Shown here: positions 1-7,050 of the stretch, piece after piece
Position numbering within the stretch: the first letter of the stretch is position 1
Layout of the letters: each line of letters starts with the position of its first letter
Assembly: GCA_029933365.1 (NCBI GenBank)
Contig: JAOZOH010000046.1
Location: 1-22,296 of the forward strand
DNA from: Desulfuromusa sp.
GTDB taxonomy: Bacteria > Desulfobacterota > Desulfuromonadia > Desulfuromonadales > Geopsychrobacteraceae
DNA length: 22,296 nt
Direction: 5' to 3'
Position numbers and translations under genes: made by a program
Notes under the pieces: generated by a model
Told to the model about the DNA's origin: nothing
Databases searched by the model: none
What the model saw: only the letters and a program-made list of their open reading frames with translations

Positions 1-190
1 TTCAACCCACTAACTCAACAGGGTTGATTCTCCAATTCCGACTGAGGCAAAACACAAGCACTTGCACTCTTTTACCCGCCGCCTACTCACTGAGCCAAGT
101 TTAACATTAGAATGTTGTTGGGATTTTGCATCTGAGGGGGTTGTGTAGTAATATCTAAATACTTTCTCACTTAATGGAACTGGGTCGTGG

Positions 191-1513
191 ATGCGTAATC
201 TTTTTTCAACGGTAACTAAAAAAGTGATCATTGGTTATCTGGTGATCGTAATTTTTAGCCTTTCGGCGGTCGGTTTTGCCCTTTCACGATTGCATCAGCA
301 GACCCGTGATACTGAGAACCTGGTAAATGTTGAGTTTCGTACCTTTGAGTTGGTGCGAGATCTGCAACAAAATCTTTTGGCTCAAGAAAATATTGAAAAA
401 CAGCTGTTAATTCTTCGGGATCCGGCATTAAGTGAATTACGACTGAATCGTAATAATGAATTTACCCGCTATGCCCTGGCTTTAAATCGCCCGCCTCTCT
501 CTGGCCAGTTGAAAAATTTGATCAAGATTGTTGAAAACTACCGACAGGTTGATAATCAGCTTACAGAGGCGCTGTTCTGGGAGGATTGGTCACAAGCGCA
601 ACAGTTATCCAATGACAAGACAGTTCCTCTCCGAGTTCAATTATTAACTTATCTGGCAGAATTCAGACAACAGCAACAACAGAATATAAATACTGGGCTG
701 GCGCAGTTATCGCAACATACAGGTGAAGCTTTTCAGATGACTGCTTTATTAGCCTTACTCGGTATTTGTCTGTCAGCTCCAGTCTCTATAGCAGTTATTT
801 TAAGTATCCACCGTTCGGTTAAAGAACTTAAAAAGGCAACTAAGAGAATATCTGCCGGGAGATTTGACCACCATCCTGAAATCTCTGGAAATGATGAGTT
901 CGCACAGTTGGCCAGTGATTTTGCGCAAATGGGGCAGAAGTTGACTGAATTGGAACAGCTGCATCTGGATGCTAATCCGTTGACTTTGTTGCCAGGAAAT
1001 CTCGCGATTGATCGTGAAGTTGAAATGCGTATCAGTAATGGTGAGCCTTTTTCTCATCTCTATATTGATCTGGATAACTTTAAAGTTTACAGCGATCGCT
1101 ATGGTTACAAAGCTGGCAGTGATGTTCTGGCAAGGGTTGGCAAGCTCCTGCAACAGGTTGTTGGTGAGTATGGTTGTCCAGAGGATCTGGTCGGGCATAT
1201 TGGTGGTGATGATTATGTCGTTCTTAGTGATCTTGATTCAGGAGAAATGCTGGCACAGAAAATTATCGCCGCATTTACTGATTTGGTGCCATCTTTTTAT
1301 AGCTCTGAAGATCGAAAAGCTGGATCCTTTGCCGGTGAAGATCGTTACGGTGTGAAACGTATTTTCCCATTGATGACAATATCAATTGCTGTGATTGCAT
1401 CCGATCGCTATGATTACCCATCACGTTTGGCAATCAGTCAGGATTGTGCAAGGGTTAAAGAATATTTAAAAATTCAGGAAGGCAGCAATTATATGCTGGA
1501 AAGACGAAAATAG
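191..1513 (+). CDS. Membrane HAMP-GGDEF protein with degenerate GGDDY motif
   Basis: This 440-residue inner-membrane signalling protein has TM1 at about residues 12-32, a periplasmic helical region (33-182) rich in Gln and Leu, TM2 at 183-204, a HAMP linker (about 205-255) and a GGDEF-family domain (258-435). The family signature is GGDDY (338-342), so the usual GG[DE]EF is altered at two places. The inhibitory-site RxxD five residues before it reads CPED (329-332), so the Arg is lost. The opening family motif reads NPLTLLPGN, resembling DPLTGLPNR. Diguanylate cyclase activity is therefore doubtful; a GTP- or c-di-GMP-sensing, or inactive, role is equally possible. The helical sensor suggests input from the periplasm. 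A lipoprotein gene follows after 2 bases and is probably co-transcribed. The ATG start gives a proper N-terminal membrane anchor, although the ribosome site is weak. Confidence 0.85.
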   Translation: MRNLFSTVTKKVIIGYLVIVIFSLSAVGFALSRLHQQTRDTENLVNVEFRTFELVRDLQQNLLAQENIEKQLLILRDPALSELRLNRNNEFTRYALALNRPPLSGQLKNLIKIVENYRQVDNQLTEALFWEDWSQAQQLSNDKTVPLRVQLLTYLAEFRQQQQQNINTGLAQLSQHTGEAFQMTALLALLGICLSAPVSIAVILSIHRSVKELKKATKRISAGRFDHHPEISGNDEFAQLASDFAQMGQKLTELEQLHLDANPLTLLPGNLAIDREVEMRISNGEPFSHLYIDLDNFKVYSDRYGYKAGSDVLARVGKLLQQVVGEYGCPEDLVGHIGGDDYVVLSDLDSGEMLAQKIIAAFTDLVPSFYSSEDRKAGSFAGEDRYGVKRIFPLMTISIAVIASDRYDYPSRLAISQDCARVKEYLKIQEGSNYMLERRK

Positions 1514-1515
1514 TG

Positions 1516-1938
1516 ATGAAAATTCTTTCTCTTTTGCTCATCTCCCTGCTTTTTACCGGTTGTGCGGTTCTTTACCCGCAACCAAAACAGGCGGTATTGC
1601 AGGATCAGCAAGATTTCTGTCTGGCTTTTGCGGAGTTTCAGGAAAGCCACCGGATTGACAATCTACAAAAGCTCACTAAAGACTTCCCTGATAGCGTATG
1701 GGCCAGTCGAGCGGAAACGATCATTCTTTATTCAAAAGAATTGGATCAGCGTAAATTAGTAAATAAAAGATTACGTGAATCTGCACAACAACAGACTCTT
1801 GAACTTGAAAAGCTGAAAAAGCTGAATCAGCAGTTAAAAGGAAAGATAGCGGAGAAGAATAAACTGAGTCAGCAATTGATGGAACAAATTGAACAGCTTA
1901 AAAGTCTGTTGATCCAATCGGAAAAACACCCCAAGTAA
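1516..1938 (+). CDS. Small coiled-coil lipoprotein
   Basis: This predicted lipoprotein of about 140 residues has an N-terminal signal sequence (MKILSLLLISLLFTGC) with a lipobox-like FTGC, so lipidation at the Cys is expected. The middle (about 30-85) contains a short helical stretch resembling the one-domain YbgF/TPR-like lipoproteins. The C-terminal half (about 80-135) is a strongly charged Gln/Lys/Glu/Leu heptad coiled coil. It begins 2 bases after the stop of the HAMP-GGDEF gene; a GTG at 1513 overlapping that stop is an alternative start. The tight spacing suggests the two proteins work together, for instance as an envelope partner of the periplasmic sensor. No family was recognised with certainty, and the pairing is inference. 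Confidence 0.8.
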   Translation: MKILSLLLISLLFTGCAVLYPQPKQAVLQDQQDFCLAFAEFQESHRIDNLQKLTKDFPDSVWASRAETIILYSKELDQRKLVNKRLRESAQQQTLELEKLKKLNQQLKGKIAEKNKLSQQLMEQIEQLKSLLIQSEKHPK

Positions 1939-1945
1939 TTAATTT

Positions 1946-3010
1946 CTAGCCCTTGGCCCGCTCATATTGTACCGGCCAGGGGAGGTCGACTCCAAGCGTC
2001 TGAGCGGCATGTAACGGCCAGTAGGGATCGCGTAACAACTCACGTCCTAACAGCACCGCATCTGCAAGTTCTGTCGCAATTATTTGTTCTGCTTGTGCTG
2101 GGCTGGTGATCAGACCAACTGCCCCTGTGGCGATCCCGAGTGTTTTTTTGATTTCAGTAGCCAATGGTGTTTGAAAACCCGGTCCTGCCGGTATAACGGC
2201 ATCAGGCACGAGCCCTCCTGACGAACAATCAATCAGATCAATCCCCAATTCTTTAAGCTGACGGCAAAATTCCATCGATTGTTCCAAATCCCATCCCCCT
2301 GAAACCCAGTCCGTTGCAGAAATACGGACGAACAACGGCAGGTTATCTGGCCAATTTTTACGCACGATTTTAGCGACACGCAAAGGAAAACGCATCCGGT
2401 TTTCTAGTGACCCTCCAAACTCGTCATTACGCTGGTTACTTAGTGGCGAAAGGAATTGGTGTAGTAAATAACCGTGGGCGGCATGTAATTCTATAATCTG
2501 AAAGCCACTTTTTAGAGAACGACGGGTTGCTGCAGCAAACTGTTGGGTGATTTTGTCCAGATCTTCCTCTGATACGGCTCTGGGAGTTGGGTGCCCAGGG
2601 GCAAAGGGAATCGAACTGGGTGCCAGTGGTTGCCAGCCACGATTATCCTGGGTTAATGGTTTGCCACCCAACCAAGGAGGTGCTACAGATGCTTTACGTC
2701 CAGCATGGGCCAGCTGAACTCCGGCAATGCAACCCTGCTCTTTGATGAAAGAGGCACTTAGGGTAAATGCTTTGGCGTGCTCATCACTCCAGATGCCGAG
2801 ATCTTCTGGGCTGATTCTCCCTTCAGGGGTGACTGCCATTGCCTCAGTTAACACGAGACCTGCACCGCCGACAGCTCGACTCCCATAATGAACAAAATGC
2901 CAGCTATTGGGTTTACCATCAGGACTTGAATACTGGCACATTGGTGAAACGAAAATCCGATTAGGAATGACAAGGTCACGAAGTTTCAATGGTGAGAATA
3001 GTTTGTTCAT
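1946..3010 (-). CDS. namA: NADH:flavin oxidoreductase, Old Yellow Enzyme family (YqjM/NamA-like)
   Basis: This 354-residue FMN-dependent ene-reductase is of the thermophilic-like OYE class (YqjM, XenA), which reduces activated C=C bonds of enones and some nitro compounds with NAD(P)H. The N-terminus LFSPLKLRDLVIPNRIFVSPMCQYS carries the Cys used by this class to tune FMN potential (about residue 25). The substrate-binding His pair lies in ELHAAHGYLLHQFLSP (about 174-189). The FMN-phosphate loop region GAVGLITSP and LLGRELLRDPYWP near the C-terminus complete the TIM barrel. Length and start fit the family, with a clear AAGGAG ribosome site before the ATG. It converges on the lipoprotein gene with only 7 bases between stops. 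The physiological substrate is unknown. The gene symbol reflects family likeness only. Confidence 0.88.
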   Translation of the reverse strand: MNKLFSPLKLRDLVIPNRIFVSPMCQYSSPDGKPNSWHFVHYGSRAVGGAGLVLTEAMAVTPEGRISPEDLGIWSDEHAKAFTLSASFIKEQGCIAGVQLAHAGRKASVAPPWLGGKPLTQDNRGWQPLAPSSIPFAPGHPTPRAVSEEDLDKITQQFAAATRRSLKSGFQIIELHAAHGYLLHQFLSPLSNQRNDEFGGSLENRMRFPLRVAKIVRKNWPDNLPLFVRISATDWVSGGWDLEQSMEFCRQLKELGIDLIDCSSGGLVPDAVIPAGPGFQTPLATEIKKTLGIATGAVGLITSPAQAEQIIATELADAVLLGRELLRDPYWPLHAAQTLGVDLPWPVQYERAKG

Positions 3011-3161
3011 CGGTTACTCCTTGTAAAAAGAACATAATCTCTAGCCATCATTGATTTTTGGTTAGTTTAGCACAACAGAAATTTGAAAAAATCTATAAGA
3101 CAAAATTCAAGGTTAGCGGGTTGTTCTGTTAAACTTTTGTATCAATTATTTTGTGCAAATG

Positions 3162-3192
3162 CTTGAAAAGAAGAAAAATAGCGTTACCATTT
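3162..3192 (+). promoter_or_regulatory. Sigma-32 (RpoH)-like promoter of the Hsp20 gene
   Basis: CTTGAAA at 3162-3168 is a full -35 match to the heat-shock sigma factor consensus. TACCATTT at 3185-3192 matches six of the seven defined positions of CCCCATNT at or near the core CCAT. The gap between CTTGAA and this box is 17 bases, within the known range. It lies about 95 bases before the Hsp20 start. No CIRCE inverted repeat was seen nearby. The assignment rests on motif reading only. Confidence 0.6.
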
Positions 3193-3287
3193 AATTGAAA
3201 GGTATATCTGTCCAGTTGGTTCTGACGGATTGAATGTGGGCGGTTCGTCAGAAGGTGACTCTCCCACAATCAAAAAAGGAGGACGCT

Positions 3288-3731
3288 ATGAAATTGGCAA
3301 AATGGGACCCTTTTAGGGAAATGGAAGGGATGTTAGATCCCTACTCCAAATCGCTGGACTGGCCGTTTCGCGGTGGACGAGATTTGAACACAACAGGTGC
3401 TGATTGGGCACCTCGAGCCGACATCACTGAAACGGATGCTGCTTTCACCATTACAGCCGAAGTGCCAGGGATTAAACGCGAAGATGTCAAAATCAATATT
3501 GAGGATCATGTTCTAAGTCTCCGTGGCGAAAACAAGCAGGAGAAAGAGGAAAAAGGTGAAAAATTTCACCGGATTGAGCGTTTTTACGGAAGTTTTAGCC
3601 GCAGCTTTTCTCTCCCGGAAAACGTGAATGAAAACGAAATAGATGCAGTCTTTAAAGATGGTTTGCTGACTTTGACCATCCCGAAGACTGAGATTGAAAA
3701 ACCGAAAGCAATCGAGGTTAAAGTTAAATGA
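3288..3731 (+). CDS. Small heat-shock protein, Hsp20/alpha-crystallin family
   Basis: This 147-residue ATP-independent holdase chaperone binds unfolding proteins and passes them to DnaK/ClpB. A short N-terminal arm (KWDPFREMEGML) precedes the alpha-crystallin domain (about 40-135), which shows ADITETDAAFTITAEVPGI, the dimer-loop region, and the conserved GLLTLTIPK (A-x-x-x-G-x-L-type) motif. The C-terminal tail contains PKAIEVKVK with an I-x-V-type assembly motif. The start at 3288 is preceded by a near-perfect AAGGAGGA site (3276-3283); an upstream in-frame ATG at 3234 lacks one and adds residues foreign to the family. It is a single-gene unit with its own RpoH-like promoter and terminator, so heat-shock induction is likely. 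Confidence 0.95.
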   Translation: MKLAKWDPFREMEGMLDPYSKSLDWPFRGGRDLNTTGADWAPRADITETDAAFTITAEVPGIKREDVKINIEDHVLSLRGENKQEKEEKGEKFHRIERFYGSFSRSFSLPENVNENEIDAVFKDGLLTLTIPKTEIEKPKAIEVKVK

Positions 3732-3774
3732 CCATTGGATAACGCCAGAGGAATGGAATGAATTGGGAAAATGA

Positions 3775-3804
3775 GGCAGGGGAGGGACCCTGCCTTTTTC
3801 TTTT
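3775..3804 (+). terminator. Rho-independent terminator after hsp20
   Basis: GGCAGGG (3775-3781) pairs perfectly with CCCTGCC (3788-3794) across a 6-base loop, followed by TTTTTCTTTT. It closes the heat-shock gene and, read in reverse (followed by TCATTTT), may also stop the convergent cupin operon. Confidence 0.85.
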
Positions 3805-3833
3805 CAGCGGTTGACGTAATCAGTTATCAGGAT

Positions 3834-4193
3834 TTATAGAAATTCTGAAATATCCAATGTCCGTTCATCCTGGATGTTCCCAGTATTGACGACTGATCTA
3901 GGTTCGAAGAGCATGACTTGAACTTCTTCTTCTGCAATTGGAATATGCTCCACTCCGTGTGGAATGATAAAAAATTCGCCAGGATTCAGAATGACATCCC
4001 GATCCCGTAATTTGATCAGTAGTTGCCCTTTGATGACCATGAACAACTCATCTTCTGTTTCGTGCTGGTGCCAGACAAATTCCCCTTTCAGTTTAGCCAA
4101 TTTGACGTACTGACCATTCAGTTCGCCGACAATTTTTGGTTGCCAATGTTCGTTGAACTGGGAAAACTTATCCTTAATGTTTACCTTGTCCAT
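3834..4193 (-). CDS. Single-domain cupin protein
   Basis: This 119-residue cupin_2 beta-barrel protein has metal-ligand motif 1, HQHETEDELF, at about residues 42-51 (two His and a Glu), with the following conserved Gly in VIKGQ. Motif 2 is represented by NPGEFFIIPHGVEH (about 70-83), whose His residues complete the site. A bound divalent metal is therefore likely, but the catalysed reaction or ligand is not predictable; such proteins include isomerases, dioxygenases and small-molecule sensors. It is the last gene of a five-gene tight operon, starting 15 bases after the LysE-family exporter stop, with an AAAGGAGA ribosome site located in that gap. Association with an exporter suggests a role in handling the exported metabolite; this is inference. 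Confidence 0.85.
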   Translation of the reverse strand: MDKVNIKDKFSQFNEHWQPKIVGELNGQYVKLAKLKGEFVWHQHETEDELFMVIKGQLLIKLRDRDVILNPGEFFIIPHGVEHIPIAEEEVQVMLFEPRSVVNTGNIQDERTLDISEFL

Positions 4194-4208
4194 CAGTGTT
4201 TATCTCCT

Positions 4209-4823
4209 TTAAGAACGGCTGGCGACGACAACTCCGGCTGTCACCATAACACCACCCGCAGTCCGATTGAGTCGTTTCAGCTGGCGTGGAGTTTTCAGTA
4301 ATTGCCGGGCAGAACTTGCCATCCAGGCATATGTGCCAAGAACTGCGCCTAGTACTGTGGCTATAACAGCTATGATGATGAAAGTATCCGCCAGAGTTAA
4401 TTCTGACAGGGAAACAAAGGTTGGTAGAAAACCACAATAGAAAAGGATAACCTTCGGGTTTCCCAAGGTGATGAACAATCCGCTGAGAAAATTTCCAGAT
4501 TTTGATGAAGCTCCTTTTGTGTCTGAATCAGTCAGATTGGTATTGCTGAAAAAGATTTTTATCCCTTGCCAGATCAGGTACCCTCCACCGAGCAATTTTA
4601 TGATAATAAAGAAGTTTCCCAGTGTTTGAGCCAGAATAGCCAGCCCAAAAATTGCGAACAACAGGAAAATAACATCACCGAGGATGATTCCAGCAATGAC
4701 GGCCAGTGCTGGGCGAAAGCCACAGGAGAGAGACCGGGCTACTGTAGCAAAAACTCCTGGACCTGGACTGGCTGCCAGAACCAGCATTGCAAGGGCGAAG
4801 CTCAGGGTTGATAACAGGGTCAT
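4209..4823 (-). CDS. LysE/RhtB-family amino-acid exporter
   Basis: This 204-residue inner-membrane exporter belongs to a family that pumps amino acids or related metabolites out of the cell. It has the usual six hydrophobic segments and the N-terminal family motif ASPGPGVFATVARSLSCGF (about 18-36), followed by GIILGD. The C-terminal region GNPKVILFYCGFLP is the other family hallmark. The start at 4823 gives the family's normal length and overlaps the TGA of the upstream small ORF as ATGA, so translation is probably coupled; no independent Shine-Dalgarno is seen. A longer in-frame start at 4886 would add 21 residues absent from relatives and run across the small ORF. The substrate is unknown; the thioesterase and cupins in the same operon hint at a small acid. 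Confidence 0.88.
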   Translation of the reverse strand: MTLLSTLSFALAMLVLAASPGPGVFATVARSLSCGFRPALAVIAGIILGDVIFLLFAIFGLAILAQTLGNFFIIIKLLGGGYLIWQGIKIFFSNTNLTDSDTKGASSKSGNFLSGLFITLGNPKVILFYCGFLPTFVSLSELTLADTFIIIAVIATVLGAVLGTYAWMASSARQLLKTPRQLKRLNRTAGGVMVTAGVVVASRS

Positions 4824-4978
4824 GGCTGATAGCGTCGCAAAAAGTCCGACCCACGGCGTTGCAGTGTTTTTTCGAGACCTCGACATACAACATGTATGCC
4901 TTCACCCTCGAAAAACACTACGCCTTGTGGGACGAAATTTTTGCTTAGCCATCTAATTAGTTTTTGTGAGACCATCAT
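4820..4978 (-). CDS. Small ORF of 52 residues, translationally coupled, unknown function
   Basis: This ORF starts ATGATG at 4978, inside the end of the thioesterase gene, and ends with TGA at 4820-4822, overlapping the exporter ATG. A strong GGAGGA ribosome site sits 6 bases before the start (4985-4990). The product begins MMVSQKLIRWLSKNF, is basic and soluble-looking, has a central stretch VVFFEGEGIHVVCRG that could form beta strands, and an Arg-rich end (LQRRGSDFLRRYQP). There is no membrane segment or signal peptide. I do not recognise a family. Alternatively it is only a leader whose translation opens the exporter start. Its precise fit between two overlapping stop/start junctions supports real translation; stable protein is not shown. 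Confidence 0.6.
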   Translation of the reverse strand: MMVSQKLIRWLSKNFVPQGVVFFEGEGIHVVCRGLEKTLQRRGSDFLRRYQP

Positions 4979-5400
4979 GGCTCTTCCTCCGGAGATACGA
5001 GAATAAAAGCTTCGCTGACTTCCTCGTCAATTCTACGTGGGCGTCCAGTGTCCGCATTGACGTAAACCCAATCGGTTTCTGCACGGGCCAATACCGATTG
5101 GTTCTCTGTATTCAGAAATCGGTAGCGGCGCAACGAACTGGCACGCTTCAAGTTACAGACCCAGGTTTGTATCTCAATCTCATCACCAGCAAAAGCCGGT
5201 TTGAGATATTCGATGTGATGTGAGCGTGCTATCCAGCTGCTCCCAAGGCGTTGGTAAAGTTCACGGGTACAGCCTTGAACATCTGAATGCATGGTGGCAA
5301 CATCCTGCATCCATTGGACATAAGCGACGTTATTGACATGCCCGTTTTCATCGTTGGCTTCAGTGGGGATAATAAAACGGTAACTGTAGATTTTTGCCAT
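4975..5400 (-). CDS. Hotdog-fold acyl-CoA thioesterase (4HBT/YbgC-like)
   Basis: This 141-residue protein of the 4-hydroxybenzoyl-CoA thioesterase family hydrolyses acyl-CoA esters to acid and CoA. The N-terminal motif TEANDENGHVNNVAYVQWMQDVA (about 13-35) corresponds to the family's D-x(4)-H-V-N-N active-site helix, with the likely catalytic Asp at about 17-19. A second conserved stretch, SHHIEYLKPAFAGDEIEIQTW, follows. Length is typical for a single hotdog domain, which works as a dimer or tetramer. It begins 9 bases after the cupin stop, with an AGGTG-type ribosome site, and its own stop overlaps the start of the 52-residue ORF. The natural acyl group is unknown; the neighbouring acyl-CoA dehydrogenase operon is separated by a hairpin. 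Confidence 0.88.
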   Translation of the reverse strand: MAKIYSYRFIIPTEANDENGHVNNVAYVQWMQDVATMHSDVQGCTRELYQRLGSSWIARSHHIEYLKPAFAGDEIEIQTWVCNLKRASSLRRYRFLNTENQSVLARAETDWVYVNADTGRPRRIDEEVSEAFILVSPEEEP

Positions 5401-5409
5401 TTAGAGCAC

Positions 5410-5736
5410 CTATTGAGGGAGATAATCATCTCTGACCGGGGAAAAGACTTCAACGGCTACAGTATCTTCCAGAATTACTGCATTGTGTTCAATATTCCTG
5501 GGGATACACCAGCTGTCGCCTGGCTGAACGTTGAAAGTTTCAGCGTCGATTGTCAGCTCTATATTGCCAGACACCAGATAGCCGGTCTGTTCATGGGGAT
5601 GACTATGGCGGGGGAGAAGCGCCCCTTTTTTCATTCGGAATTCAACCAGCAGGGTTTTTTCACCGTGAACCAGAGTTTTCATCTCAATTTTGTCGATTGC
5701 CGGCTTGTAGCCAGTTGCAGATTTTTTCTGAAACAT
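5410..5736 (-). CDS. Single-domain cupin protein, first gene of the operon
   Basis: This 108-residue cupin has motif 1 as GALLPRHSHPHEQTGYLVSG (about residues 37-56), giving His-x-His-x-x-x-Glu-type metal ligands, and motif 2 as PGDSWCIPRNIEHNA (about 74-88). It resembles the small pectin-degradation-like or polyketide-type cupins, but no specific function is assignable. The ATG at 5736 has a GGAGA ribosome site just upstream; an in-frame ATG at 5748 would add four residues and lacks a good site. It heads the operon cupin - thioesterase - small ORF - LysE exporter - cupin. Its sequence differs clearly from the other cupin in the operon, so they are not recent duplicates. A metabolite-binding sensor or isomerase role is possible. 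Confidence 0.82.
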   Translation of the reverse strand: MFQKKSATGYKPAIDKIEMKTLVHGEKTLLVEFRMKKGALLPRHSHPHEQTGYLVSGNIELTIDAETFNVQPGDSWCIPRNIEHNAVILEDTVAVEVFSPVRDDYLPQ

Positions 5737-5835
5737 ATTGGTCTCCATTTATTCGTCAATTATGGAGAGTAAAAACGTTTTGTCTTGTTCTGTCCAGAAA
5801 ATAAGGCATTGTCTTGGTGATGTTTTTGAAGAGGT

Positions 5836-5860
5836 GGGGACGGAATTTAGTTCCGTCCCC
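5836..5860. repeat. Perfect 10-bp hairpin between operons (terminator or REP-like)
   Basis: GGGGACGGAA (5836-5845) is exactly complementary to TTCCGTCCCC (5851-5860) across a 5-base loop. It lies 6 bases after the acyl-CoA dehydrogenase stop and about 100 bases before the cupin operon. In the direction of the operon it is not followed by a U tract, so it may be a rho-independent-like stop, an mRNA 3'-end stabiliser, or a dispersed palindromic repeat. The GGGACGGAA core looks like REP-type elements, from memory only. Confidence 0.55.
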
Positions 5861-5866
5861 TGATTT

Positions 5867-7012
5867 TTAGCGGAGAAGGGAGGCGCTGATGACGATACGC
5901 TGGATTTCGTTGGTGCCTTCATAGATCTGAGTAATCTTGGCGTCGCGGAACATCCGCTCTACCGGAAAATCACGAGTAAAGCCATATCCACCAAAAATCT
6001 GGACTGTTTCGGTTGTTATCTGCATGGCAACATCAGACGCGTACATTTTGGCCATGGCTGATTCTTTTCCATAAGGTTGCTTGGCAGAGGCTTTATAGGC
6101 TGACTGGTAGATTAACAGGCGGGCAGCTTCAAGCTGGGTTGCCATATCAGCAAGTTTGAATTGGAGTCCCTGAAAAGCGCTGAGCGGTTTGTTGAACTGA
6201 GTTCTCTCTTTCATATACTCGACAGCCGCATCGAATGCACCTTGGGCAATTCCTAGAGCCTGGGCAGCAATACCAATTCGGCCACCATCGAGAGTTATCA
6301 TCCCTATTTTGAATCCCTCATTTTCAGTGCCAAGAAGATTCTCTGCCGGAATCCGACAGTTCTCATATACCAGCTCCCGGGTTGAGGAGGCTCGGATCCC
6401 GAGTTTCGATTCTTTTTTGCCAAAGCTGAATCCAGGAGTATCCTTTTCTACGATGTAAGCGCTGATCCCATGGTGTTTCTGAGCTTCTTTGTCACTGCGA
6501 GCAAAGACAATATAAGTGTCGGCATCACCACCGTTGGTGGTAAAGATTTTACTGCCGTTTAAGACCCATTCGTCACCATCCCGAGTTGCAGTCGTTTTAG
6601 TCCCACCGGCATCTGATCCGGCAGAATTTTCGGTCAGGGCAAAGGCTCCAAGCTTAGTGCCTTCAGCCAGAGGACGTAAATATTTTTGTTTCTGTTCTTC
6701 GGTTCCAAACATATAAATCGGATTGGCACCAAGGGAGAGGTGCGCCGAAAGTGTTACACCAGTGGAAGCACAGACTCTGGAGAGTTCTTCAACAGCAATG
6801 GCATAACTGATGTAATCTGCTTCAGCTCCACCATATTTTTCCGGGAAAACAATTCCAGTGAGACCCAATTCTGCGAGTCGATCAAACATCACAGCACGAT
6901 CAAAATGCTCCATCTCATCTCGTTCTTTAATTCCAGGAGTGATCTCTTTTTCGGCAAATTCGCGGACCATCTGGCGCATCAAATTATGTTCATCGGTTAA
7001 ATCAAAATGCAT
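5867..7012 (-). CDS. Acyl-CoA dehydrogenase (short-chain type)
   Basis: This 381-residue FAD enzyme oxidises acyl-CoA to the trans-2-enoyl-CoA and passes electrons to an electron-transfer flavoprotein. The N-terminal helical domain begins [18 protein letters not shown]; the FAD/substrate signature is [16 protein letters not shown] (about 121-136). The C-terminal signature [23 protein letters not shown] is followed by [13 protein letters not shown], where the Glu at about 365 is the catalytic base in short-chain acyl-CoA dehydrogenases. Length is standard and no motif is missing. A GGGGAG ribosome site precedes the ATG. It follows the crotonase gene by 38 bases on the same strand, so both act in consecutive beta-oxidation or branched-chain acyl-CoA steps. 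Butyryl-CoA or isobutyryl/2-methylbutyryl-CoA are plausible substrates; the sequence does not decide. Confidence 0.95.
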   Translation of the reverse strand: MHFDLTDEHNLMRQMVREFAEKEITPGIKERDEMEHFDRAVMFDRLAELGLTGIVFPEKYGGAEADYISYAIAVEELSRVCASTGVTLSAHLSLGANPIYMFGTEEQKQKYLRPLAEGTKLGAFALTENSAGSDAGGTKTTATRDGDEWVLNGSKIFTTNGGDADTYIVFARSDKEAQKHHGISAYIVEKDTPGFSFGKKESKLGIRASSTRELVYENCRIPAENLLGTENEGFKIGMITLDGGRIGIAAQALGIAQGAFDAAVEYMKERTQFNKPLSAFQGLQFKLADMATQLEAARLLIYQSAYKASAKQPYGKESAMAKMYASDVAMQITTETVQIFGGYGFTRDFPVERMFRDAKITQIYEGTNEIQRIVISASLLR

Positions 7013-7050
7013 GGAGTTCTCCCCTTCGTTGATCCCGTCTGGTGAAAAGA

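Noticed and set aside
3..26. CAACCC/GGGTTG inverted repeat near the window start
   Set aside because: The stem is only 6 bp with a 12-base loop and no U tract; too weak to call a terminator of an unseen upstream gene.
3234..3287. Upstream ATG extending the Hsp20 frame by 18 residues
   Set aside because: No ribosome site precedes it and the added residues are not Hsp20-like; AAGGAGGA lies just before the ATG at 3288.
4824..4886. Longer exporter start at 4886
   Set aside because: It adds 21 residues not seen in LysE proteins, has no ribosome site and overlaps the small ORF completely; the ATGA-coupled ATG at 4823 gives family length.
5287..5772. Plus-strand open frame of 161 residues
   Set aside because: It is antisense to the thioesterase and cupin genes, which have clear motifs; the translated product has no recognisable domain.
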